Below, piece by piece: positions 35,640-45,160 of a stretch of DNA of 64,000 nt. Under the pieces are notes generated by a model. That model was given only the letters and a program-made list of their open reading frames with translations. It did not search any database and was not told the DNA's origin. Position numbers and translations under genes: made by a program. Location: assembly GCF_002234535.1 (NCBI RefSeq), contig NZ_CP022521.1, forward strand, positions 3,348,001-3,412,000, written 5' to 3'. Every line of letters begins with the position of its first letter. Position 1 is the stretch's first letter. The DNA is from Actinoalloteichus hoggarensis. Lineage in GTDB: Bacteria > Actinomycetota > Actinomycetes > Mycobacteriales > Pseudonocardiaceae.

Positions 35640-38600
35640 TCACGGCCCGGAGTGGATGTAGGCGGCCCAGATCGTCGGGTCACGGGGAGCGGAGTCCCGC
35701 AGGGCGCGCACCACGCCGTGCAGGACTCGGGCGGTGTCATCCAGACGCAGGCCTGCCTGCTCGCGCAGTGCGGCGTACAGCGTCGCGGCCACCTCGGGTG
35801 CGGTGCGGTCGGGGATGTTCCACAGTGTCGCGATCACCTGGCGGTACCCCGCGAGTTGCAGCGCCGCCGCCAGGTGGATCGCCTCGTCCGGCAGCGTCGT
35901 ACCGCCGGTCGCGGTGCTGCAGGCCGACAAGAAGGCGAACTCGGCGTGTTCGAGCCGTAGTTCGGCGACGTCGAGGACCGTCAGCGGCTCGTCCCACAGG
36001 TGCAGCGCGCCGGTCGACGGATCGCGGGGGTCGTGACCGCCGTGGCAGGCGAAGTGGACGTAGGCATGCGTCCGCAGATCCGCGGTGATCGCGGCGCGGG
36101 TCGCGGCGTGCGCGGTGCGCAGCGTGTGGCTCTCGGGGAAGGCGGCGCGCAGGAGATCCGCCTCCGCCCTGGCGCCCGGCAGCTCGCCGAGAGGCCGCCT
36201 GTCCGGCCGCGGCGGGGTCTCCGGCAGGCTGACGACGAGGATGCGGCGATCGGCCTCGCGGGCGGCACCGGCCGCGGCGGCCCGGGCGAGGGCGCGCAGG
36301 GTCGGCGTGTACGACGAGACGACGCGATCGAGCACCGTGCACCCCGCGAGACCGTCAGCCGGATCGTGGTAGCCCGCGGCGTGCAGGGGCAGCAGGGTCA
36401 GCAGGCCGGTGGGGCACCACCAGAGTCGCGGCGGCGAGCCGTCGGCGTCGCCCGGTTCCAGTCTGTCGAGCACCGGTTCGGCGATCGCGTCCCACAGCCA
36501 TTCCAACGTGGCGTGCAGCGTCTGGCGGGCGCCGATGGCCGTCAGCCCGCCGGAGCCGCCGGAACGCTCCCACGATCGCAGTGCCCGCCAGTAGGCGCGA
36601 GCCCGGCCCGCCACCTCCGCCTGGGACAGCGCGGGCAGCGGAACGTGCTCGACGTCGCGATCCCGGTACACGATCAGCGCGTCGCAGCGGGCGCGGTCGA
36701 CGTTGACCAGGACGACCGGGCCGTCGGAGGGCAGTCCGGCCCGCAGCGTCGCCGTCGGGGGGACACGCAGCAGATACTCCAGTCCGGGCAGCGCACGGGC
36801 CTCCGCGAGCAGCCGATCCCAGTCCTGAGCGAGCCGAATGCGGTCGAAGCGTTCCTGGTGGCCGCGATCGCCCCACGGCTCGGGCGCGCCGCCGCCGTCG
36901 GGCATGTCGACGTCCGCCGCGGCCGTGAGCCTCGTGGCCGCGGCGCGCAGCCGATCATGCAACACGGGATCGCGCTCCTGAAGCACGGAGAAGTCGTCCC
37001 TGGTCTGCAACGTCTGGGACCACAGCACCGAGCGTCCCTGCTCGAGAAGCTCGACCGCGCGATCGGCGTCGCCCGCCGACAGCGCCGCGGCGGCGGCCTC
37101 GGTGGCCAGGCCTTCCCAGATCCGCAGCCTGCGTTCCCGCGCGCCGCGTTCGATGCCGTGCCAGGCCACCTGCGGCAGTTGCGCGACGGTGGCGGTGAAC
37201 GCCTCCATCGCGTCCGACCAGTTCCGCAGCCGCACGGCCGTCTCCGCCCAGGACCGCGCGGCCACGGCTCGGATCAGCGGCGGGGCCGCGGGAGACTCGA
37301 CCGCCGCGCGGTAGGCACGGGCGGCGGACTCGGGGTCGTCGCCCTGTTCATGGAGCGACCCGAGTATCCACCGGGTGACGGCGCACCGGGGGTCGCCGTC
37401 GTCGAGCCCGCCGATCGCCCGTCGCACCGACTGGACGGCCGCGATCAGGTCTTCGGGTCGGTGGTCGCGCACGTGGCGTTCCCGGAAGGTCATCGCCAGG
37501 AGGAACTCGGCCTGCGGGACGAGCGGGTGCTCGGCATCGATGATGGTGAGCGTCTCGCGGAGCAGCACGAGCGCCCGGTCGAGGTCGTCCGAATCCGACG
37601 TCCGACGACGACGGCCGCGCAGCAGGCCTGCCAGGTTGATCAGGATGCGCGCCCGCCCGGACGGTTCCGGACCACTGCGTTCCAGGGCCCGCGACATGGC
37701 GACCACGGCCGCCTCGTGATCCCCGGAGTCGCGGTTCTCCTGGGCGCGCACGGCGAGGGCGGTTCCGAGGTTCATCAGACACAGCGCCGCCGACGGATGT
37801 CCGTCCGACACGGCGTCGACGGCGGCCCGCCCTGTCTCGACGGCGGCGTCGAGGTCCGCGGCGGAACCGAGGAGCCCCGCTCGAGTCCGCAGGGCGTTGG
37901 AGAGATTCGTCAGCAGCACGGGCCGCATGGTGTGGCCGGCATGCGCGGTCCGCGCCGCCGTGCGCAGCACCTCGATGGCCTCGTGGAGGTCGGTGGTGTT
38001 CCCGACCCGGTCATACCGGCCCGAGAGCGCGGCGCCGAGGGTGGCCAGGGTGAGCACCGCGCTGACACGCGCGTCAGGCGTTCCGACGGCGACGCGGCAG
38101 TGGTCGACGGCCGAGTTCAGGGCGTCGAGGTCGCCGGTGCGCAGGAACCTGGCGTACAGGGCGGAGGCGAGCGCCGTGCGGTGCGCGGCGTGCTCGCCGG
38201 GCCCGGACGCGGCCAGGGCGACTCCCCGTTCGGCGACGGCGATCGCCTCGTCCGGGTCGCCGATCTCGGGCAGGACGTCCTGTCGAGCACGTAGGGCGTT
38301 GGCCAGTTCGGCCAAGGCGGACGCCTCCGTCGTGCGCGTCCACGCGGCGGCCGCGGCGCGCTGGAGCACCTCGACCGCCTCGGTGATGGTGCCGCCGTCG
38401 CCGGTCCGTTCGAACGACTGCTTCAACAGGCCGCCCAGCAGGATCAGCGCGTGGGTGTGGTCGCGGTCGCCGGACGGAACGACGTCGAGGACCTCCCGGG
38501 CGATCCGAGTCGCCTCGGTGAGCAGCGCGGGATCGCCGGAGTCCAGGTAGCGCAGATGCAGGGCGTTCGCGGCGATGATCTCGGCCGTCGCCCGCAGCGA

Positions 38601-41234
38601 ATCCGCCGCCTGCGACCCGTCGGCCACGGCCTGTGCCAGTTCGCGGGCCTCGACGAGGGCGTCCTGATCGTCGGACCAGCGTCCCCACGACAGCAGCGCG
38701 TCCGCCAGCATCAGCCGACCGGGCGTGGTCTCGCCGAACCGCTCCGCCTCGACGAGACAGGCCCGCAACACCTCGATCGACTCCTCCAGGTCGGCGACCC
38801 GCGCCGTACCTCGGAAACGGGCCAGCAGGGCACTGCCGAGATAGAGACGGAACGTCCAGGAGGCAGGCGCGTCCGCCGCGGCCCGGAGGACGGATCGCAA
38901 CGTGTCGATCGCCTCGGTGATGTCGGCCGGGTCCCTGGTCGCCTCGTACCGATCGCTGCGAGCCGCCGCGACGTGCGCCGCCAGCATCGCCGTCTCCAGC
39001 GAACCCGCCACCGTGCTTGCGAGGACGGACACACCCGACTCGATCGCCTCGGTCAGATCCCGGACGTCCCCGCCGCGCCCGAAGCGACTCCGCAGCGCCA
39101 GGATGAGGCTGGTCGCGGCCCCGAATCGACTCGGCTCGGCCGGGTCGGCGGCGGCGAGGCGCAGCGCGGCCAGCGCCCCCGCGAGATCCGCGGTGTCCCC
39201 CGTGACCTCGGCGCGGACCGCCAGCGCGCGACCCAGGGTGACGGCGACGATGCCAGGGACGGGGCGTCCCTCGGGCGTCGCGGCCCGACATACGTCGACG
39301 AGCTCGTCCAACGCGGCGACGTCGCGTGCGGGCACGGCGACGGCGGCGAGGACCACGGCGAGGATGCTCAGCATCCCGTGCCAGTGCTCGTGCGCGGGTC
39401 CGGCGGTGATCGCGCGCCGGGCCAGTGCCGTCGCCCGCTCCAGACAGTCCCGGCCGCCCCGGGCCTCGAACTCGTGCAGCAGGGCCAGCGCCGCGTCGGC
39501 CTGGAATCCGGGTAACGCCGGGTGGTCCTCGGGAGGCAGCTCCGCGAGGCGACAGCGGATCGCCACGTACTCGTCGAGATCGGCCGGTGCCCACGCCCGG
39601 CTGTATCGCAGGCGCAGCGCATCGGCCAGCGTGGACAGGCACTCGTACGACGTGGCCTCGTCCGGTGCCAAGGGTGCGGCCGTACGCAGGACCACGATCC
39701 GCTCGTCCAGGTCCTCGCCCCGCCCCGTGCGGGCGAAGCGCATCGCCAGCAGTTCCGCCAACTGCCAGAGCTGCCCGCCGCGGATCGCCTCGACCGGCAG
39801 GTCCTCGACGACGGCGCGCGTCGTCTCGACGGCCTCGTCGAGCAGCGGTGCGGCGGCGTCGCCGACGTCGAGCCGCCGCAGCGCGGTGTACAGCGTCATC
39901 GACAGGGCGGTCAGCGTGGGCGTTCGGCCGAGGGGCCCCTCCCCGCCCGTGTCGGTGTTCGCCGCCGCGCGCAGCAGCTCCACCGCCTCCCACAGCAGTG
40001 CCTCCTCGCCGGTGCGCTGGTGCGCGGCGCGCAGCGCGTTGCCGAGGGAGAACAATGCCGAGCCCCGATACGGCGAGTCCGGGGGCAGGTCCGCGAGCAC
40101 CGTCCGCGCCGCCTGGACGGCGCCGTCGGGATCGGCGTCCGACATGGACAGCACGGCTGCGGACAAGGCGTCGACCGCCGACCGCCTCGGATGGTCTCTC
40201 GGGACGTCCGTGTCCAGCCGCCGAGCGAGCGCCAGTGCCTCCGCGTGGTCCGCCGGGTCCGCGCCGCCTGCCAGACCGTGTGTCCTGGCGAGGGCGAACC
40301 GGGCGGCGAGCGCGCGAGTGAGAGTGAGCCGCGCGGACACGACGGACTCGTGGCCGTCGGGGAGCCGCTCCACGGCGGCGCGGGCGCACCGGACGCTCTC
40401 CTCGACGTCGGCGCGGTCGCCTCCTCGGACGAAGCGGGCACGCAGCGCGTCGCTGCGCAACGCGAGCGCCTCCGCGCGCGCCGACTCGTCGAGTCCGTCG
40501 ATCGTGAGGAGATCCCCGGTCACGCTGACGTACTCCGCGACGAGCTCGGCGGAACCGCCGAGTTCACAGCAGATCTGCAGCGCGACGGCCAGCTGCCCGA
40601 GGCAGCCCGCGTGCTCCGGATGATCCGGCGGAATCAGTCGCACCGCCTCCCGCAGCAGCGCCGTCCCGTCGGACAGGTTCCGCCTGCGGCCGCGGAGGCC
40701 GAACCGGGTGATCAAAGCGGCCCCGAGGTGCAGGCGGACCGCCGCCGAGGCCTCGGGGGCGGTCCCGGTCTCCCCCACGGCGTCCAATGCCGCCATGCCC
40801 GCGGCGATCCCCGCGTCCAGATCGAACTCCACGCCCGTCATCTCGAATCGTCGGCAGGAGAGGATCAGGAGATTGAACCGGTGCGCGAACCGGTCACCCG
40901 GCATGTTCACGCTGATCGCGGCGCGGCAGGAGTCGATCGCCAATCCCAGCAGGATCGGATTCGACGTCATCGATGCGACATTCGACACCACGGTCGCGTA
41001 GAAGGAGCCGCTCCCGGCAGGAGGGCTCTGCACGGGCGGGTTCTCCCGAAACCATGCCAGTACCGGCGGGGGCAGCGCGTCGGGAAAGGCGGCCGCGAGC
41101 GGCGCGAACAACTCCAGACAGATCTCGAGATCCGGACCGTCGTCTACGCCGAGTGCGTGATAGCGCCACCAGTGCAGGCAGGCGACCTCCCGAAGCACGT
41201 GAGGGGTCGGTGCGCCGTCGATGGCGGGCAGCAT
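35640..41234 (-). CDS. giant TPR-CHAT protein (caspase-like peptidase domain)
   Basis: A protein of at least 1864 residues. Roughly residues 100-1550 are helical TPR-like repeats, with recurring segments of the type AI.VLR.A....... The C-terminal ~270 residues form a CHAT domain. Its catalytic dyad is intact: His near 1731 in VHFACHGGHD and Cys near 1772 in FLSACSTA. CHAT proteases are caspase relatives used in cell-suicide and antiphage systems, with TPRs as sensors. Conserved coding appears to extend about 30 residues upstream of the first ATG (41234), through a run including SLFDRIRAAEHGDFTGI, just after a GGGAGGAG site at 41332-41339, but without ATG, GTG or TTG. The genes at 41424 and 41810 are divergent probable partners. 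Confidence 0.88.
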   Translation of the reverse strand: MLPAIDGAPTPHVLREVACLHWWRYHALGVDDGPDLEICLELFAPLAAAFPDALPPPVLAWFRENPPVQSPPAGSGSFYATVVSNVASMTSNPILLGLAIDSCRAAISVNMPGDRFAHRFNLLILSCRRFEMTGVEFDLDAGIAAGMAALDAVGETGTAPEASAAVRLHLGAALITRFGLRGRRRNLSDGTALLREAVRLIPPDHPEHAGCLGQLAVALQICCELGGSAELVAEYVSVTGDLLTIDGLDESARAEALALRSDALRARFVRGGDRADVEESVRCARAAVERLPDGHESVVSARLTLTRALAARFALARTHGLAGGADPADHAEALALARRLDTDVPRDHPRRSAVDALSAAVLSMSDADPDGAVQAARTVLADLPPDSPYRGSALFSLGNALRAAHQRTGEEALLWEAVELLRAAANTDTGGEGPLGRTPTLTALSMTLYTALRRLDVGDAAAPLLDEAVETTRAVVEDLPVEAIRGGQLWQLAELLAMRFARTGRGEDLDERIVVLRTAAPLAPDEATSYECLSTLADALRLRYSRAWAPADLDEYVAIRCRLAELPPEDHPALPGFQADAALALLHEFEARGGRDCLERATALARRAITAGPAHEHWHGMLSILAVVLAAVAVPARDVAALDELVDVCRAATPEGRPVPGIVAVTLGRALAVRAEVTGDTADLAGALAALRLAAADPAEPSRFGAATSLILALRSRFGRGGDVRDLTEAIESGVSVLASTVAGSLETAMLAAHVAAARSDRYEATRDPADITEAIDTLRSVLRAAADAPASWTFRLYLGSALLARFRGTARVADLEESIEVLRACLVEAERFGETTPGRLMLADALLSWGRWSDDQDALVEARELAQAVADGSQAADSLRATAEIIAANALHLRYLDSGDPALLTEATRIAREVLDVVPSGDRDHTHALILLGGLLKQSFERTGDGGTITEAVEVLQRAAAAAWTRTTEASALAELANALRARQDVLPEIGDPDEAIAVAERGVALAASGPGEHAAHRTALASALYARFLRTGDLDALNSAVDHCRVAVGTPDARVSAVLTLATLGAALSGRYDRVGNTTDLHEAIEVLRTAARTAHAGHTMRPVLLTNLSNALRTRAGLLGSAADLDAAVETGRAAVDAVSDGHPSAALCLMNLGTALAVRAQENRDSGDHEAAVVAMSRALERSGPEPSGRARILINLAGLLRGRRRRTSDSDDLDRALVLLRETLTIIDAEHPLVPQAEFLLAMTFRERHVRDHRPEDLIAAVQSVRRAIGGLDDGDPRCAVTRWILGSLHEQGDDPESAARAYRAAVESPAAPPLIRAVAARSWAETAVRLRNWSDAMEAFTATVAQLPQVAWHGIERGARERRLRIWEGLATEAAAAALSAGDADRAVELLEQGRSVLWSQTLQTRDDFSVLQERDPVLHDRLRAAATRLTAAADVDMPDGGGAPEPWGDRGHQERFDRIRLAQDWDRLLAEARALPGLEYLLRVPPTATLRAGLPSDGPVVLVNVDRARCDALIVYRDRDVEHVPLPALSQAEVAGRARAYWRALRSWERSGGSGGLTAIGARQTLHATLEWLWDAIAEPVLDRLEPGDADGSPPRLWWCPTGLLTLLPLHAAGYHDPADGLAGCTVLDRVVSSYTPTLRALARAAAAGAAREADRRILVVSLPETPPRPDRRPLGELPGARAEADLLRAAFPESHTLRTAHAATRAAITADLRTHAYVHFACHGGHDPRDPSTGALHLWDEPLTVLDVAELRLEHAEFAFLSACSTATGGTTLPDEAIHLAAALQLAGYRQVIATLWNIPDRTAPEVAATLYAALREQAGLRLDDTARVLHGVVRALRDSAPRDPTIWAAYIHSGP

Positions 41235-41423
41235 CAGGCGGGCCGCCTCGACCAGCGCATCCTCGGCGAGGATTCCCGTGAAGTCACCGTGCTCCGCCGC
41301 ACGGATTCGATCGAAGAGTGAGATGACGAATCTCCTCCCGCCTCGGATCGCTCGTTCCTCCGAAGGACACCGCGGACTACGGTTTCGCGTGGAGAATCAG
41401 CATGGCACGAGGGAGACGATGCG

Positions 41424-41813
41424 ATGACGGAATTCGACGAGGGCGACGCACTCGTCTTATGGTGTGCACTGCTGCCGGATCTGCGTCGCGCGGCGGCGGC
41501 GGGTCGTTGGACCGATCGGCTGGAACGCGCGGCGGCGCGGGTGCGCGACGGCGGCACGGCATTGGACGCCTGCCGACAGTTCGATCTCCTCGACGCCGCC
41601 GATAGGGCGGAGCCGACGCGGAGCACGGACGGGCTGGGTGCCGCCGTCTATCCCACGCCACGCACCCCGCTGCCACCCAGAACCGGCCGAGGCGAGTACC
41701 GCTGCCCACGGGGGCGGTGCGCGCGCCGTGATCGCCGGAACGACGCGGGACATCCGCCGGTGTGCGCCCTCTTCGATGATGAGCCGATGCTGCCGACAGG
41801 CGTCACGCCGTGA
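41424..41813 (+). CDS. small Cys-containing protein associated with CHAT module
   Basis: A 129-residue protein. The N-terminal half is helical (LVLWCALLPDLRRAAAAGRW... LDACRQFDLLD). The C-terminal part has YRCPRGRCARRDRRNDAGHPPVCAL, a Cys-x4-Cys...His...Cys pattern that may bind zinc. Comparable small proteins sit beside CHAT genes in actinomycetes, from memory of such loci. The ATG has GGGAG 8 nt upstream, and the stop overlaps the GTG of the membrane protein (GTGA). The divergent arrangement with the CHAT gene (about 190 bp) suggests a shared module. Confidence 0.7.
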   Translation: MTEFDEGDALVLWCALLPDLRRAAAAGRWTDRLERAAARVRDGGTALDACRQFDLLDAADRAEPTRSTDGLGAAVYPTPRTPLPPRTGRGEYRCPRGRCARRDRRNDAGHPPVCALFDDEPMLPTGVTP

Positions 41814-42625
41814 ACCAGTTCCTCTCCTCCCTCGGTGGCAAGCTGGCGGAGCGATGGGTGACGACCCTGGTGCTGCCCGGGGCGTTGTTCCTGGCGGCGG
41901 TGGCGTGCGCCGTCCGACTCGGACACCGGGACGCGCTCGACGTCGTGTCGGCGGCCGAGTGGCTCGTCCAGGCGGCGGACCGGGTCCCTGCGGCGCTCGC
42001 GGCCGCCGCCGTGCTGCTGGGCGCGGCGGCGGCCGCGACGGCCGCTCGGTCGCTCGGCGGGGTGGTCGAGGCGGTCTGGACCCGGCCGTGGCGCGGTCCG
42101 GCGGGGCTGCTGGCGCGACCGTTGGTGGCCTTGCGCGCATGGCGGTTCGACCGGGCGGCGACACGGGCCGGGGTGGACCCGGTCGCCGCCTACCGGCCTC
42201 GGCATCCCACGTGGATCGGGGAGCGGTTCCGGCTGCTCGACGCGCGCATCGCCGCGCAGTACCACGGTCTGCGACTCGGTCCGCTGTGGCCGCGTCTCTG
42301 GCTGGTGATACCGGAGACCGTGCGGCTGCCGGTGCAGGCGGCCGAGGCGCGGCTCGTGGCGGCGCGCACGCTCGTCGGCTGGGGCGTGCTCTATCTCGGT
42401 GTCGGCGTCTGGTGGTATCCGGCGGCGGTCCTGGGTCTGGGGGCCGTCGTGCTCGGCTGGGCACGGACCCGGTCGGCCGCCGTCGCGCTCACGATGTGGA
42501 TCGAGGCCACGGTGGACACCCACCTCGGCCTGGTCGGTGAGGCGTTCGGCCGTTCCGTGCCCGCCACCGGTGTCACCGCGGAACTCGCCGGGCTGATCAA
42601 CGACCGGCTGGCGAAGGGCGACTGA
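41810..42625 (+). CDS. membrane protein associated with CHAT module
   Basis: A 271-residue protein with an N-terminal helix (LVLPGALFLAAVACAV), a second near residue 65 and a pair near residues 190-225. A long amphipathic region between them contains RPRHPTWIGERFRLLDARIAAQYHGL. The N-terminal opening LSSLGGKLAERWVTTLVLPGALF looks like a recurrent partner of vWA/CHAT-type conflict operons in actinomycetes, an inference from memory. It is translationally coupled to the small Cys protein. A role as the membrane target or anchor of the CHAT effector is possible but not shown. Confidence 0.7.
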   Translation: MNQFLSSLGGKLAERWVTTLVLPGALFLAAVACAVRLGHRDALDVVSAAEWLVQAADRVPAALAAAAVLLGAAAAATAARSLGGVVEAVWTRPWRGPAGLLARPLVALRAWRFDRAATRAGVDPVAAYRPRHPTWIGERFRLLDARIAAQYHGLRLGPLWPRLWLVIPETVRLPVQAAEARLVAARTLVGWGVLYLGVGVWWYPAAVLGLGAVVLGWARTRSAAVALTMWIEATVDTHLGLVGEAFGRSVPATGVTAELAGLINDRLAKGD

Positions 42626-42993
42626 GGGACGGGAATCTCCTGTCGTCGCCGCTGGCACGAGTCACGCGGAGCCCGACGGACGCCGTCTCGGCGGCGATTC
42701 ACGTCGCCGCGGGGTCATCACCTCGCGCCCGTGCTCGTCGCCACCCGCGCCCCGACGGCGGCCCCGCAGCCGAGGAGTCCCACACCACGCCGCCGATCCG
42801 GGGGCGGGTCCGCGCATCGGCCTCGCCTCGGCGAGCCCCTTCACACAGAACGCGGGGACCACCGTGGGGCGGCGCGTCGCGGCGCCGGCCTGACGCGCCG
42901 GGCCGACGTCGACATCGGCGTGCTTCCGGCCGGCGTGCGCGCGACGCGCGGCGGCCGTGACCAGGGCCGGGCTCCGGCGACCGGGCCGGTCGA
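42626..42993. other. gap without a recognisable gene
   Basis: About 370 bp between the CHAT-associated membrane protein and the CPBP remnant. It may hold further unrecognisable debris of that pseudogene, but nothing can be aligned by eye. Confidence 0.35.
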
Positions 42994-43200
42994 TCCCGAG
43001 CTGTCCACGCTCGATACGAGCGCGCGGGCGTCGTCGCGTCGGTGGCGGTGCACTTCGCGGTCAACCTGACGATGGTGCTGCTCCACGTCCAGGCCCCCGT
43101 CGCCCTGGCCGTGATCATGGGAGTCCAGGTGGTCGTCGTCGCGACCCTGCTGTGGCTGCCGAGCCGGTCGCCCGCGCCGAGCACCCCGGTGAACGGCGGC
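42994..43200 (+). pseudogene. C-terminal remnant of a CPBP-family intramembrane protease
   Basis: One frame reads ARYERAGVVASVAVHFAVNL followed by TMVLLHVQAPVALAV, the last two helices and the H-x3-N motif typical of CPBP (CAAX-protease-like) intramembrane proteases. The N-terminal catalytic helices with EExxxR are missing upstream, where no conserved sequence is seen, and the frame then runs without a natural stop into the antisense of the kinase gene. It is best explained as a decayed fragment. Confidence 0.4.
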
Positions 43201-43284
43201 GAGTCGAAGGTCGCCGAGAAGGTTGATCCCGGTCTCCCGGTCCCCTGCCGTGGCGGCTGCCCGCGACGTGGCCGGGGGCGCGGG

Positions 43285-44088
43285 TCACCGGTTCCGCGCG
43301 GGAGGGCCGTCGTGCGCACGCCGCGCGGGTGCCAGGAGACGGTGCCCGGTCAGATATGCGATGTCCTGTTCATAGACCGCGACGTCGCCTCGGTCGAGCA
43401 CCCGCCGCTGAGCCGGATCGCCCGCACGTGCCCGCTCCACGATGAACTCCACGAGTTCGCGCAGTCTCGGGACGGCCATCGCGAGGACATCGGCCGCCGT
43501 GATCCCGTCGTCCCCGTAGGACTCGACGAACAGCTCCAGTCGGCGACGCTGCTCCGCTGCGCCCGGATACGGCGCGTCCGGGTTCGCGGCATCGGTCAAC
43601 GGCACGAAGCGGTACGCGGTGTATGCCAGGTCCCACGTCCTCGGACCGGGAGAGACGGTGTCGAAATCGACGACTCCGGTCGGGACGCCGTCCTCGAACA
43701 TGAGGTTGTACGGGGCGAAGTCGTTGTGACACAGCACCTCGGCCGGCTCGTGCGCGGGCAGTTGCCAGCGGGCGTCGACCGGCGGGACGAAGTCCACGGT
43801 GGCGTCGTGATACGCCCGCAGCATCCGAGCGGCCGTGCTCAACGTCTCGTCGGTCCAGGCGTGGTCCGGCAGCGGGTAGTGCGCCGCCGAGCCGGGCAGC
43901 AGGCTGATCACCTCCCGGCCTCGGTCGTCGAACCCCAGCGGCCGGGGCGCGCCGGGGAATCCTCGGTTCGCGAGGTGGCGGAGCAGCGCGTGCACCGCGG
44001 GCGTCCACGGGCCCGCGGAGCGATGCACCGTGTCGCCGATCCTGACGACGTCGGTCATGTTCCCACCCGGAAGGACGATCTCCTCCAT
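43285..44088 (-). CDS. aminoglycoside phosphotransferase (APH)-family kinase
   Basis: A 267-residue protein of the APH/choline kinase fold. The catalytic loop HNDFAPYNLMF (His-x-Asp-x4-Asn) is near residue 120, followed by the Mg2+-binding VVDFDTVSPGP. The N-terminal part is short, with only a weak nucleotide-binding glycine pattern, as in many environmental APH-like kinases. It would phosphorylate a hydroxyl on a small molecule with ATP or GTP. Drug resistance is not implied. The ATG at 44088 has only a weak ribosome site. No co-transcribed partner is seen. Confidence 0.85.
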   Translation of the reverse strand: MEEIVLPGGNMTDVVRIGDTVHRSAGPWTPAVHALLRHLANRGFPGAPRPLGFDDRGREVISLLPGSAAHYPLPDHAWTDETLSTAARMLRAYHDATVDFVPPVDARWQLPAHEPAEVLCHNDFAPYNLMFEDGVPTGVVDFDTVSPGPRTWDLAYTAYRFVPLTDAANPDAPYPGAAEQRRRLELFVESYGDDGITAADVLAMAVPRLRELVEFIVERARAGDPAQRRVLDRGDVAVYEQDIAYLTGHRLLAPARRAHDGPPARNR

Positions 44089-44512
44089 CCCCGAACCCTA
44101 TCGACGTCGAGCCGACCGCCTCGGCCGGCAGCCGACCGCCGCACGGCGCCCGAACCGAAGGGCGGCGATGCGCAGGGCGCACGAACGCCGCATGTCATGG
44201 GATCGCGGCGGCAGGCGACGTCAGGCCGCGGACATCGACTCGACACCCGCACCGCCGGACGCGCGATCGGCGGCGTCTCGCGCCGCGTGGCCGACGACGA
44301 CCGTCCGCGAGACAGAACGGGACGGGGCAGGGCGGGCGGACCGCCCGAGCGACGTGGCCGGTGGAAAGTCCTCGCCGGGACTGTCGATCGGACGTCGGCT
44401 CACGCGGAGCCCGCCGGCCCGGTACCGAATCCCGGCGGCCTGACCGATCGACCCGCGCGGAACGCCGCCCGGCCTCGGTGATGCGGATCACCGGGCCGAT
44501 CGCCGCCGTTCT
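44089..44512. other. gap without a recognisable gene
   Basis: Divergent intergenic space of about 420 bp between the kinase gene and the TetR operator. Translations are not protein-like. Confidence 0.4.
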
Positions 44513-44513
44513 T

Positions 44514-44539
44514 GTACTTTTGTACTAGTACATCAGTAC
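44514..44539. promoter_or_regulatory. nested palindromic TetR operator
   Basis: Four GTAC motifs at 44514, 44522, 44528 and 44536 form two inverted repeats sharing one centre. The inner one is the perfect 12-bp palindrome TGTACTAGTACA (44521-44532). The AT-rich element lies about 65 bp before the TetR gene and probably autoregulates the tetR-MFS operon. Confidence 0.7.
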
Positions 44540-44602
44540 CAGTTCTGGGAGTGACGACATGCAGAGCCCGGCCGCCGAGCAGCCCGTGGGAGCAGCACGC
44601 TC

Positions 44603-45160
44603 ATGACCGCCCGCAGGAACCCGGAGGCACGGCGGCAGGCCATCATCGACGCCGCCGTGCAGGAGATGCTCGCCAACGGCTCCTCCGCCCTGACACACCG
44701 CCGGGTGGCCGAGGCCGCCGGGGTGCCGCTGGGCGCCACCACCTACTACTTCGACTCCCTGGACGATCTGCGCACCGCCGCGCTGCGGACCATCGCCGAA
44801 CAGGCCGAGGAGGAACTGCGAGAGCTCGCCGAGGCCGTCCACGGCTGCGGCGGGAGTCCGGCGGGCATCGCCGAGCTGTTCGCCGACTATCTGCGCGATC
44901 GCGACCGGCTCCAGGCCGAGAGCCTGCTCTACTTCGCAGGCGTGTACGACCCGGGTTTCCGCCCGATGGCTCGGCAGTGGGTGGCCGGCCTCACCGAGAT
45001 CCTCTCGGCCTATACCTCGAGTGAGGCGGCCAAGGCCGTCGCCGTCTACCTGGACGGCGTCTTCCTGCACGCGCTGCTCGACGACCGCCCCGTCGAGGCG
45101 GCGCCGCTCCGCCTGGCCGTCACCGCCCTGATGAACGCCGCACCGAAGGAGCAGTCGTGA
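44603..45160 (+). CDS. TetR-family regulator of the adjacent efflux pump
   Basis: A 185-residue TetR repressor. The HTH runs through RRQAIIDAAVQEMLANGSSALTHRRVAEAAGV and GATTYYFDSLDDL. The helical C-terminal domain would bind the inducer, probably a substrate of the pump. The ATG at 44603 has GGGAG 10 nt upstream. The stop overlaps the GTG of the MFS gene (GTGA), a classic repressor-pump operon, with a symmetric operator upstream. Confidence 0.92.
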   Translation: MTARRNPEARRQAIIDAAVQEMLANGSSALTHRRVAEAAGVPLGATTYYFDSLDDLRTAALRTIAEQAEEELRELAEAVHGCGGSPAGIAELFADYLRDRDRLQAESLLYFAGVYDPGFRPMARQWVAGLTEILSAYTSSEAAKAVAVYLDGVFLHALLDDRPVEAAPLRLAVTALMNAAPKEQS

